Positions 29,613 to 37,531 of a stretch of 37,531 nt of DNA are shown here, piece by piece. Location of the stretch: the NCBI GenBank assembly GCA_016936015.1, contig JAFGPV010000145.1:1-37531 (forward strand), given 5' to 3'. Source of the stretch: Pirellulales bacterium. GTDB lineage: Bacteria; Planctomycetota; Planctomycetia; Pirellulales; Thermoguttaceae. The position numbers and the translations under genes were made by a program. The notes beneath the pieces are model-generated. The model made no database searches, was not told where the DNA came from, and saw nothing but the letters and a program-made list of their open reading frames with translations. Numbering within the stretch: the first letter of the stretch is position 1; every line of letters begins with the position of its first letter.

Positions 29613-31568
29613 ATGAAAGCGAAAATCAAACTCGATAAAAACGCCGCGATCGCGCTCCTCGAAGAACACGCCGAAAAGCTCGTCCTCGGCGTCTTCCTCC
29701 TGCTGGCGTTGGGAATCGTCTACGGAGCGGTGGCGCACCGGGGGCGGATGGACAATTCACCGGAGAAATTACAGAACTTGGTGGCAGAAGTCCAGAACAA
29801 ACTGGCCGGCAGCAAAGCCGTCACTCTGGAAGTCCGGGATTATGAGAAATCAGCGAAGCTCAGCCGGGATCCAATCGACGAATTCTCGTATCATTACACC
29901 GCCCTGTGGACGCCGCGAAAATTCCAGGCCTTTGAACTGCGGGGAATCCCCGAATTGCTTCCCGTCGAGGGACTGCGGGGAACGGGCGAATTCGGCTCCC
30001 TCCGCTGCGCCTCGCAGGCGGCCGAGGAACGCCCCCCAGAGAGGCCGATCGCGGGCCCGGCGCCGTACGGTCCGCGGGGCGAGGGACCGGCGCCCATCGC
30101 TTCGGAAAATATCGAGGGAAAGTGGTGGGTGGTCCTCACGGCGGCGGTCCCCATGAAAAAACAAACCATCGCCTACGACAAGGTCTTCCAAAGCTCCCAG
30201 GATCCCGATCCCCAGACGGACACTCCGAATTATCGGGGCTACTACGTCCAACGGCTGGAGATGCCGCCCTCGGGCGATACGAAGAACCTCGACTGGTCGA
30301 AAGCCAAGAAATTCACCTTCTCCAAAACGATCGGGGACAAATTTCTTACAGACTGGCCGGTGTCGGGAAACGCCCGAGAAGTGGCGCCGGAATCGGCCTG
30401 CCTCCCGGCGTTGACGTTCCCTCCGCCGCCGTTGGTGGATGAGGAGGGATCGGAACACTGGTCTCACGAGCCGGAAATTCCGTGCCTCCTCTCCGGCCAA
30501 TTCTCGCCGGATTCTTCCCCCGACGCCACGACCGACGAGAACGCTTCGGCGGAGAAAAAACCTCCCGAGAAAGGCTCGAAGGAGGAAATCTTCGGCCCGG
30601 GAGAGGAAACCCGTCCCGGCGAAGAAATGAGGCCCGGCGGTTACAATCGGCCGCCGATGCCCGGGCGCTATCCTGGTCCCTACAGACGCCCCGGGTACGG
30701 CTACGGCGAAGAGGGTGTCCGGCCCGGCGCCCACGCCCTGGACGAGAATTTGAATTACTACCTTTTCCGCTATTTCGATTTCGAGGCCGAGCCGGGCAAG
30801 ACCTACGTCTATCGCGCGCAATTGGTTCTGGCGAATCCGAATTACAAAAAAAAGGAAAGCGTACTGAAAGATCCGGAATCGGCCAAGAAACCGTTCATTG
30901 AAACCGAGTGGTCGAAACCGACCGACCCGATCACGGTGCCCCTGGATACCCGGGTGCTGGTCAAGTCGGCCAAGCCCTCCCGACGCGCCGACGGCGAGCC
31001 TTCCGCCGCCATCGTGCTGGTCAAGTGGATGAAAGATACCGGGGAGAAAGTCTATTACCAAGACGAATCCGTCGATCGCGGACAAGTGTTGAATTACGAA
31101 AAAGTCAAGCCCGATCCTTATCCGCAGGGCGGTTACGCTTCCCCGACCCTGCAACCGGAAACCAAGAATGAAGCCAACTTGTTCTCGGACATCCTGGTGC
31201 TCGACATCAGCGGGGGCCAAAGGCTACCACCGGGATCGGGGCGCGATTGCGTGACCGCACCGGCCGAAGTGCTGTTGATGGATCCCGGCGGAGGCCTTTC
31301 GATCCGTAGCGAACTGAGCGACCTCGGCGAAGTCGCCCTGCTGACCGCGACGACGCCGGATCCCATGAAAAGAGGCCCGGAATTCCCGGATGAAGAACGG
31401 CCCCGCTACCCAGGAGGACCGCAGGGGCCTTATCCACCGGGAGTAGGTCCCTACGGCGCCCCGCCGTATGGAGCGGGAAGGGCGCGGCCCCCGCGCGGCG
31501 GCGCTTTCGGGGAACTCCTTCCCCAACCAGGGAACCGAGCGCGCCAAAGGCCGAAGCTAGACGATTAA
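29613..31568 (+). CDS. Large single-span protein of the pilus cluster
   Basis: A 651-residue protein of no recognised family. It has a lysine-rich cytoplasmic start (MKAKIKLDKNAAIALLEEHA), one membrane helix (about 22-42, LVLGVFLLLALGIVYGAV), and a long periplasmic part. That part has a domain around DFEAEPGKTYVYRAQLVLANPNY, and Gly/Pro/Tyr/Arg-rich low-complexity runs near residues 340-370 and at the C-terminus. Its topology is the same as the previous gene's, and the lengths are similar, so they may be distant relatives. Location between a PilM-PilN fusion and a secretin gene suggests a part of the envelope-spanning complex. A good ribosome-binding site is not evident before the ATG. Confidence 0.8.
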   Translation: MKAKIKLDKNAAIALLEEHAEKLVLGVFLLLALGIVYGAVAHRGRMDNSPEKLQNLVAEVQNKLAGSKAVTLEVRDYEKSAKLSRDPIDEFSYHYTALWTPRKFQAFELRGIPELLPVEGLRGTGEFGSLRCASQAAEERPPERPIAGPAPYGPRGEGPAPIASENIEGKWWVVLTAAVPMKKQTIAYDKVFQSSQDPDPQTDTPNYRGYYVQRLEMPPSGDTKNLDWSKAKKFTFSKTIGDKFLTDWPVSGNAREVAPESACLPALTFPPPPLVDEEGSEHWSHEPEIPCLLSGQFSPDSSPDATTDENASAEKKPPEKGSKEEIFGPGEETRPGEEMRPGGYNRPPMPGRYPGPYRRPGYGYGEEGVRPGAHALDENLNYYLFRYFDFEAEPGKTYVYRAQLVLANPNYKKKESVLKDPESAKKPFIETEWSKPTDPITVPLDTRVLVKSAKPSRRADGEPSAAIVLVKWMKDTGEKVYYQDESVDRGQVLNYEKVKPDPYPQGGYASPTLQPETKNEANLFSDILVLDISGGQRLPPGSGRDCVTAPAEVLLMDPGGGLSIRSELSDLGEVALLTATTPDPMKRGPEFPDEERPRYPGGPQGPYPPGVGPYGAPPYGAGRARPPRGGAFGELLPQPGNRARQRPKLDD

Positions 31569-31916
31569 TCCTTGCTACAAGCTCTTTTCCGGCTCTCACC
31601 CCCTCTCATTGGCGGGCAGTGTTTCCCTTTTTGAAAAAACGGGATGAATTCTCGAAAACTGCCCTTGACCGGAATTCCGGAACCGGGTATTTAACCCGCC
31701 CTCTTCGTACCCCCTCCCTGAACACCGAATCCCCGAACTTATCCGTAATGACGAACGACAGGCGATAGGGAGGCCTTGTCCAAAACGTCCAAATCAACCG
31801 TACCGACCGCATTACCCGCGGTCGTCGGGTTTGCGCACCTGGAGAGCAAACGGCATGAATTCCCCGCGCCACGTTGCCGGGAATCCATTGCGTCGTACAA
31901 GGAGAGCACTTTGAAC
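31569..31916. other. Leader region of the secretin gene (348 bp)
   Basis: No gene is seen. It holds the secretin promoter (31666-31694) and a small hairpin CGACCGC-attaccc-GCGGTCG (31804-31824) in the predicted leader. A GGAGAG motif lies before the start codon. No repeat arrays are found, in contrast to the nuo gaps. Confidence 0.5.
31666..31694 (+). promoter_or_regulatory. Sigma70-type promoter of the secretin gene
   Basis: TTGACC (31666-31671), a 17-base spacer, then TATTTA (31689-31694). The predicted leader is about 215 bases. This suggests the secretin gene can be transcribed apart from the upstream pilus genes. Confidence 0.5.
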
Positions 31917-34900
31917 ATGACCTCAACCACACGCATCTGCAAGGCGGCAGTTGTAGTTCTTTTACTCACCGGAACCGCCTGGGCCGGAACCGGTCCTTGG
32001 TGCCTGTTTCTTGCGGCGGAGGCCGTCGGACCCGCCAATCCGGCCGACCGTCCTCCGACCGACAACCGGCAGAAGGCCGACGACCTGCTCCGCCGGGCGC
32101 GGCAGGCCATGAGCGAAAACGATCTGGCCGCCGCCGAAACCCTGGTTAAGCAGGCCGAGGCCCTGGATGTGAGTTACGGCCCCTTCCACTTGGGAGACAC
32201 ACCGAAGCGGGCCCGCCGCGAACTCGAGCGGAAACGCCGCCTCGCCGCCGCTCCCAAGCCCAGCCGGCTGTTTTCGCCGTTGTGGGAAGGGAAACAGGAC
32301 GTCCCCGACAAGGATCCTTTCGCGGGACAATCCCCCGATTCCCGGGCCGCCGGCGCCGCGCACACGCGCCGACTGCCGCCGACCGGAGAGCCTTTCCAGC
32401 CGATGGTCGCTGCGTCGGGCCGGGATGCCCCCGCCCTGACTGCCCCGGGCGAGACGCCCTATCCGGCGACTCCCCCCGGCGCCGCCGATCCGGATCTCCC
32501 CGCCGTGCTGGCCCGCGCGATGAGAAATACGTCTCCTCCCGCCAATCCCGCCGAAGCGGAGGCGGCGCGGAATCCGTTGGGTGACGCCCGCAAGGCCCTG
32601 GCCGTCGGTGACGTGCGGCGGGCTGCGACGCTGGTCGCGCAGGCGCAGGCCCAGGGCGTGACGGCCGGTCCCGGAGACGACTCGCCGCAAAAGGTTCAAG
32701 AGGCGATTCGTAAAATAACAAATCTCGACGGGGTCGATAAAGGCACCGAGGCCTACCGCCGCGCCTATGCCCGGAATCTGCTCGAACAGGCCGACGCCTT
32801 GACCAAGTACGGCGCCCTGACTGAGGCCGAGCAGTTGGCCCACGTGGCCGCCGCGCAGCGGGTGATGTTCACTCCCTATGAAACCAAACCGCAGGACGTG
32901 CTCGGGCGCGTTGCGGCGTTGCGGCATTCCGGCGCCGCGATTCCGGAAAGTGCGCCGCCCGGTCCCCCTAACCTTGCCGGCTCCGCCGCCGCGGCGCCGC
33001 CGGCCCTGGCCGCCCGTCAACAGGCATTGGACCTGGTGCGGCAGGCACGGGAAGAATTGGCCGCCGGCCGCGTCGAGCGTGCCGAGAAACTCGCCCGAAA
33101 GGCCGAAACGCTGCAAGTCCCCCCCGGCGCGTTCGGGCCCCAGGAAGATCGCCCGGACCAGGTGCTGCTGGATATCCATCGCCGCCGCCAACAATATGCG
33201 GACGGGAACGTGATGCCGGCGCGGCACGAAGAGCCGACGGACCCCAACCGCCTGGCCGCCGGCGCCGTTTACCATCCAGAAAACGACGGCACGCGCATTG
33301 TTGCAACCGGGAACGGCCAACCGGCGGAGGCGCCGCCGCGGCCCTTGCCGCCGACGGCGTCCACGGAGACGGTTCCCCTGCCCGACGCGACCGGGAGCGT
33401 TTCCGCCTCGCTGCCGGCCGGAACCTTGTTCGAGCAGGGCGAAGCGGCGCTCCGGTCCCGGGACAAGGAGAAAGCCTACCGGCTGTTCCAGCAAGCCGCG
33501 GCGCGTCGGGGCGAGTTGGATCCGCAGACCGCCCAAAAATTGCAGGACCGCTTGCAGTTGCTGTCTCCCACGTCTCGGACCCCGGCGCTGTCTGGCGCGG
33601 GTCCGAACCTCGCGGGCGAGACCGCGCTGCGGCAACAGGCGCTCATCAAGCAAGTCGGCGCCGAATTGGCCCATCTCGAAGCCAACGCCCGCGCGGTGCG
33701 GAACGTCGATCCGAAAAAATCGCTGACGATCCTGGGCGAAGCGCGGAAGAAGGTGGAAGCGGCGGGATTGGATGCCACGGTCCGCGATCAGTTCCTTCGC
33801 CGCGTCGACCGGGTCGTTGCCGAAACCGAGCAATTCATCGAAGAGAACCGTCCCCGCCTGGAACTGGCGGAGCAGAACAACATCACCCGCGCCGACATCG
33901 AGCGCGCCCAGAAGGTGAAGCTGAAAAAGCAGGATGAAGTGGCGCAGATGATCGACCAGATCAATCAGCTCATCAACGAGCAGCGCTTCGCCGAAGCCCA
34001 GGTCCTGGCCCGGAGGGCCGTGGAAAAAGATCCCAAAAATCCCACGGCGCTGCAGATGCAGAAAATGGCCACCATGCTCTACACCGTCGACAACATCACT
34101 CGGCTGAAGGCCGAGAAAGAGGGGGGCTTTATGATTGCGATGGGCAACGTGGACGAGGCCAGCAGACCCTTCAACGACTACGAACCCTACCAGATGCCGC
34201 CCCCCGAAGAGTGGCGCGATCTGACGAAACGGCGGCTCCAGGGAGCCGAACGGATGCGGCCCCGCTCGGAGCGGGAGATCGAAATCGAACGGAAACTGAA
34301 GACTCCCGTCTCGGTTTCCTTCGACAACGCGCCGCTGAGCGAGGTGATCGAAAGCCTGGCAAAGATGGCCGACGTCAACATCTTCCTCGATCCCCGGGGA
34401 CTGGCCGAAGAGGCCGTCGCCACCGACACGCCCGTGACCATCCATAATATTCACGGCGACATCGCCCTGGAAAGCGCGTTGAAACTGATCCTCGAGCCCC
34501 TGCACCTGAGCTTCATCATTAAGGACGAAGTGCTGAAGATCACCAGCGAGCAGATGCGCGACGGGGACGTGTATACCCGGACCTACAACGTCGCCGACCT
34601 GGTCACGCCGATCCCGAACTTCGTTCCGGTGCCGATGGGCCTGGATGCCGCGTATCGGAACGCCATGGCGCAGGTGGGCTTCGGCGGACTGGGCGCCGGC
34701 GGCAACAGCGCCGGCTCCTCGCCGCTGGCCGTGTTGGCCAGCCACGACGGCAAGGGAAACAGCGGCGTGGTCAATCCGCAGATCCTGGCCCAAATCAATT
34801 CCCTCGCCGGCAACCCGAACAGCGGCAGCCAGCCGCTCGGCTTTGGCCCCGGAGGGGCCGGCGGCGGCGCCCAGGCCGACTTCACCGAACTGATCGAGCT

Positions 34901-36134
34901 GATTACCTCCACCGTGAGGCCCGATAGCTGGCTCGACTTCGGCGGGCACGGCTCGATCCGCGAATTCCCCATGAATCTGAGCCTCGTGATCACCCAAACC
35001 CAACAGGTGCACGAGGAAATCGCCGACTTGTTGGAGCAGTTGCGGCGCTTGCAGGACCTGCAAGTGACTATCGAAGTCCGCTTCATCACGCTCAACGACA
35101 ACTTCTTCGAGCGGATCGGCGTCGATTTCGACTTCGACATCCACACCTTCGATTGGGCGAAAGTGGAATCGGGATTCGGCTCGGTGGTGGTGCCGGCCAA
35201 TCCGGCCGCAGGAACGGAGCCGGGGCGGAATACGCTCTCCTCCGAACGCAACAAGCCCGCCACGGTGGGCGTCCAAAGCGTCGACGTCACCCAGGCCAAC
35301 GGCCTCGGCCTGTACACCAGCGATCTGGACATCCCCTTCCGCCAGAATAGCTACGGTTTGGCCGTGCCCACCTTCGGCGGATTCGATCCCGCCGCCAGCG
35401 CCACGCTGGGCTTCGCCATCCTCAGCGACCTTGAAACGTACTTCTTCATCAACGCCGCCCAGGGCGACACGCGGACCAACGTCCTGCAGGCCCCGAAGGT
35501 CACGCTCTTCAACGGCCAGCAGGCGATGGTCTCCGACGTCACGATGAGCCCCTTCGTCACCGGCGTAATCCCCGTGGTGGGCGATTTCGCCGCGGCGCAG
35601 CAGCCCGTAATCGTGGTCCTCTCGGAAGGCACCTTCATGACCGTCCAGGCGGTCGTCTCCCAGGACCGGCGTTTCGTCCGGCTGACGGTGATCCCCTACT
35701 TCAGCAAGATTACGGGAGTGGATACCTTCACCTTCAGCGGCTCCGAAACGACGACCACCGACACCACCCGCGACGGCAATCAGACCATCCCCGACGCCAA
35801 CACCAAGAATCGCAACTATTCCTCCTCCACGAAATCCGGCGTCGCCGTGCAATTGCCCTCCTTCTCCTACGTCTCGGTGGCCACCACCGTCAGCGTGCCC
35901 GACGGCGGCACCGTCCTGCTGGGCGGCATCAAACGCCTCAGCGAAGGCCGCAACGAATACGGCGTCCCCATGCTCAACAAGATCCCCTACATCAACCGGC
36001 TGTTTAAAAACGTCGGCATCGGCCGCGAAACCCAAAGCTTGATGATGATGGTTACGCCGCGGATCATTATCCAGGAAGAAGAAGAAGAGGCCCTCGGCGT
36101 GTCCATCGCCGCGCGAAGAAAGAATCAGTATTGA
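31917..36134 (+). CDS. Outer-membrane secretin (GspD/PilQ type) with N-terminal helical repeats
   Basis: A 1405-residue secretin. A signal-peptide-like start (KAAVVVLLLTGTAWAG) is followed by four or five repeats of about 50 residues with the pattern LxxAxxxLxxGxxxxAexLxxxAxxL...PxxVxxxI, at about 52-105, 218-271, 282-336 and 366-425, and a TPR-like unit near 505-555. A coiled region, an N-domain (VSVSFDNAPLSEVIESLAK and YTRTYNVADLV) and the secretin core follow. The core ends in VPDGGTVLLGGIK, YGVPMLNKIPYINRLFKNVG and MMVTPRIIIQ. It would form the outer-membrane pore of a pilus or type II-like machine. TTG at 31911 has better spacing from GGAG (six bases) than this ATG (12 bases), so the start may be two codons earlier. 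Confidence 0.93.
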   Translation: MTSTTRICKAAVVVLLLTGTAWAGTGPWCLFLAAEAVGPANPADRPPTDNRQKADDLLRRARQAMSENDLAAAETLVKQAEALDVSYGPFHLGDTPKRARRELERKRRLAAAPKPSRLFSPLWEGKQDVPDKDPFAGQSPDSRAAGAAHTRRLPPTGEPFQPMVAASGRDAPALTAPGETPYPATPPGAADPDLPAVLARAMRNTSPPANPAEAEAARNPLGDARKALAVGDVRRAATLVAQAQAQGVTAGPGDDSPQKVQEAIRKITNLDGVDKGTEAYRRAYARNLLEQADALTKYGALTEAEQLAHVAAAQRVMFTPYETKPQDVLGRVAALRHSGAAIPESAPPGPPNLAGSAAAAPPALAARQQALDLVRQAREELAAGRVERAEKLARKAETLQVPPGAFGPQEDRPDQVLLDIHRRRQQYADGNVMPARHEEPTDPNRLAAGAVYHPENDGTRIVATGNGQPAEAPPRPLPPTASTETVPLPDATGSVSASLPAGTLFEQGEAALRSRDKEKAYRLFQQAAARRGELDPQTAQKLQDRLQLLSPTSRTPALSGAGPNLAGETALRQQALIKQVGAELAHLEANARAVRNVDPKKSLTILGEARKKVEAAGLDATVRDQFLRRVDRVVAETEQFIEENRPRLELAEQNNITRADIERAQKVKLKKQDEVAQMIDQINQLINEQRFAEAQVLARRAVEKDPKNPTALQMQKMATMLYTVDNITRLKAEKEGGFMIAMGNVDEASRPFNDYEPYQMPPPEEWRDLTKRRLQGAERMRPRSEREIEIERKLKTPVSVSFDNAPLSEVIESLAKMADVNIFLDPRGLAEEAVATDTPVTIHNIHGDIALESALKLILEPLHLSFIIKDEVLKITSEQMRDGDVYTRTYNVADLVTPIPNFVPVPMGLDAAYRNAMAQVGFGGLGAGGNSAGSSPLAVLASHDGKGNSGVVNPQILAQINSLAGNPNSGSQPLGFGPGGAGGGAQADFTELIELITSTVRPDSWLDFGGHGSIREFPMNLSLVITQTQQVHEEIADLLEQLRRLQDLQVTIEVRFITLNDNFFERIGVDFDFDIHTFDWAKVESGFGSVVVPANPAAGTEPGRNTLSSERNKPATVGVQSVDVTQANGLGLYTSDLDIPFRQNSYGLAVPTFGGFDPAASATLGFAILSDLETYFFINAAQGDTRTNVLQAPKVTLFNGQQAMVSDVTMSPFVTGVIPVVGDFAAAQQPVIVVLSEGTFMTVQAVVSQDRRFVRLTVIPYFSKITGVDTFTFSGSETTTTDTTRDGNQTIPDANTKNRNYSSSTKSGVAVQLPSFSYVSVATTVSVPDGGTVLLGGIKRLSEGRNEYGVPMLNKIPYINRLFKNVGIGRETQSLMMMVTPRIIIQEEEEEALGVSIAARRKNQY

Positions 36135-36257
36135 TCTTCCCGCGGCCTACCGCCGCCCGCACAACCAGGGTGGCGGCGAACGTCACCGGTCCCCGGGCCG
36201 ACGCCCGGCCCGCGACCTGAATAAAAGCATCGCTCACGTGTGATTGCCCTCCTGGTG

Positions 36258-36301
36258 CCCTCGCCGGCTGCTTCCCCCCGAGCCGGCGAGGGTCGTTTTT
36301 T
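36258..36301 (+). terminator. Rho-independent terminator after the secretin gene
   Basis: CCCTCGCCGGCT (36258-36269) and AGCCGGCGAGGG (36281-36292) form a perfect 12-bp stem, followed by TCG and six T. It lies 123 bp after the secretin stop and 14 bp before the convergent hypE end. Confidence 0.85.
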
Positions 36302-36315
36302 CTTGCTTGGTTTCC

Positions 36316-37431
36316 TCAGCAGATCCGCGGCAGTTGCTCGCCGCTCAGCAGATCGAGGATCCGCCGGCCGCCGAACGGATTCTTGAGTACGACCGTCCCG
36401 GGATGTTCCGCCGTCACCCCGCCGATGATCGCCGGCTGAAAGGCCCCGGAATGCTCCTGGAGGATCTTTAACGCCCTGGGGGCCGAGGCCGGCGAGACAA
36501 AGGCCACCAGCCGGCCTTCGTTGGCCACGTACAACGGATCGAGGCCCAAAATCTCACATGCCGCGGCCACCGGCCCGGTGACGGGAATCGCCTGCTCGTC
36601 GAGATCTACTCCCACCGCAACGTCCAGGGCGATCTCGTTCAGCGCGGCCGCCAGCCCGCCCCGGGTCAGGTCGCGGAGGCAGTGGATTTCCGCCCCTTCG
36701 GCCAACAGCGCTTCGACCAGTCCGGCCAGCGAAGCGCAGTCGCTGACGATTTCGCTCTCGAACTCCAAGCCCTCCCGGACCGACATCACCGCCATGCCGT
36801 GCCGGCCCAGGTCGCCGCTGACGAGGACCACGTCGTCGGGCCGCACGCGGCGGGGATGGACTTCGATCCCCGACGGAATGACGCCGATGCCGGCCGTGTT
36901 GATGAACACCCCATCGCCTTTTCCCTTGTCGACCACCTTGGTGTCGCCGGTGACGATCCGCACCCCGGCCTCCCGCGCGGCCGTAGCCATCGACTGGACG
37001 ATCCGCGCGAGCGTCTCCATTGGCAGCCCTTCTTCGAGCACGAACCCGGCACTCAGCCAGAGCGGTTTCGCCCCGGCCATCGCCAGGTCGTTGACCGTGC
37101 CGAAGACCGCCAAATGGCCGATGTCGCCGCCGGGGAAAAACAGCGGGCTAACCGTGTACGTATCGGTGGTAAACGCCAGCCGCTGCCCGCCGATCTCCAC
37201 CACGGCGCTGTCGTGGGGGGCGGAGTGGGGTTCGTTGATCGTTGGTCGTTGGTCGTTGGTCGAGATCCTCTCGGCTAGACGGTCCACGCCTTTCTCTTCC
37301 CCAAAGGCCGGCAGGAACAGCGACTCGATCAAGTCCCGCATCAGCCGGCCGCCGCCGCCGTGGGCCATCTGGACCGTGGGGTGATCGCGTAACGGTAAGG
37401 GACAACGGAGTTGGAATTCGTCTTTTTTCAT
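36316..37431 (-). CDS. hypE: HypE, hydrogenase maturation protein
   Basis: HypE dehydrates the thiocarbamate on its C-terminal cysteine to thiocyanate, the source of the CN ligands of [NiFe]-hydrogenase. The 371-residue protein ends in the essential LPRIC with Cys371. [31 protein letters not shown] and [16 protein letters not shown] match the PurM/HypE ATP-binding family. A short loop ([11 protein letters not shown], from 37232-37262) comes from a TCGTTGG heptamer array inserted between helix 1 and the [14 protein letters not shown] strand. No hydrogenase or other hyp gene is in the window; they may lie beyond the right edge. A TATAAA lies nine bases before the ATG and no ribosome-binding site is seen, so the mRNA may be nearly leaderless. 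Confidence 0.94.
   Translation of the reverse strand: MKKDEFQLRCPLPLRDHPTVQMAHGGGGRLMRDLIESLFLPAFGEEKGVDRLAERISTNDQRPTINEPHSAPHDSAVVEIGGQRLAFTTDTYTVSPLFFPGGDIGHLAVFGTVNDLAMAGAKPLWLSAGFVLEEGLPMETLARIVQSMATAAREAGVRIVTGDTKVVDKGKGDGVFINTAGIGVIPSGIEVHPRRVRPDDVVLVSGDLGRHGMAVMSVREGLEFESEIVSDCASLAGLVEALLAEGAEIHCLRDLTRGGLAAALNEIALDVAVGVDLDEQAIPVTGPVAAACEILGLDPLYVANEGRLVAFVSPASAPRALKILQEHSGAFQPAIIGGVTAEHPGTVVLKNPFGGRRILDLLSGEQLPRIC
37232..37262. repeat. 7-bp array, TCGTTGG family, inside hypE
   Basis: TCGTTGA, TCGTTGG, TCGTTGG and TCGTTGG in strict 7-bp step, translated in frame in hypE. Confidence 0.88.
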
Positions 37432-37501
37432 GGTGAGTATTTTATACGATTGATGAAGTTATGTTGAGATTCATCGAGGATGAAATGTCTCATTTTTTTT
37501 A

Positions 37502-37528
37502 GTAGGACAGGTTGGCAACCTGTCCTAC
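37502..37528. repeat. Palindrome GTAGGACAGGTT-ggc-AACCTGTCCTAC
   Basis: A perfect 12-bp stem at the right edge of the window, upstream of hypE. It is the same family as the translated copy at the end of nuoN (13610-13636). Confidence 0.9.
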
Positions 37529-37531
37529 GGG

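Noticed and set aside
31962-36035. Very long open frame on the minus strand opposite the secretin gene
   Set aside because: It is the complement of a clear secretin, has biased low-complexity composition (His, Gly, Asp, Arg) and no family motif. High G+C keeps antisense frames open.

Overview
The window (about 60 % G+C) most likely comes from a planctomycete, probably of the Pirellulales/Thermogutta type. That is an inference from gene content: a DUF1559 protein with an N-terminal zinc ribbon, LPS-type lpxB, a PilM/secretin cluster with Gly/Pro-rich membrane proteins, and gaps packed with short repeats. No rRNA, tRNA, CRISPR array or transposase gene was found.

Layout. 222-2016 (minus): clpX and a small SHOCT-like membrane protein. 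2220-4622 (plus): a DUF1559 protein behind a good sigma70 promoter, then a stand-alone trpB. 4778-13654 (plus): nuoH-I-J-K-L-M-N, the membrane arm of complex I plus the NuoI ferredoxin subunit. nuoA-G are absent, so the complex is encoded at more than one locus. 14028-17261 (plus): a degenerate NtrC/TyrR-like regulator, a small receiver-like protein and an Mrp/ApbC iron-sulfur carrier ATPase. 17423-25139 (minus): a 28-residue lysine-rich peptide, an M50 site-2-type protease, lpxB, a LOG-family protein, a DUF2442 protein, an alpha/beta hydrolase and a large GH38-like protein without the usual catalytic residues. 25709-36134 (plus): a pilus or secretion assembly cluster with a PilM-PilN fusion, two single-span proteins with long periplasmic regions, and a 1405-residue secretin with N-terminal helical repeats. 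36316-37431 (minus): hypE, for [NiFe]-hydrogenase maturation. Positions 1-221 hold no recognisable gene.

The most unusual feature is repeat load. Almost every gap, and several reading frames, contain palindromic elements or tandem arrays with a 7-bp unit. A 72-bp element with ends GTTTAGC and GCTAAAC lies in frame inside nuoL and lpxB and contributes 24 residues to each, read in the same orientation and frame. A half copy lies in the GH38-like gene and a 73-bp copy lies between genes. Other palindromes are in frame in nuoM, the alpha/beta hydrolase and the regulator. Repeats also form the C-terminal tails of NuoM and NuoN, and one short palindrome supplies stop codons. This resembles the Rickettsia palindromic elements that insert into proteins, but with several families at once. 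The machinery that spreads them is not in this window.

Gene calls rest on reading translated motifs. No database search or folding program was run.
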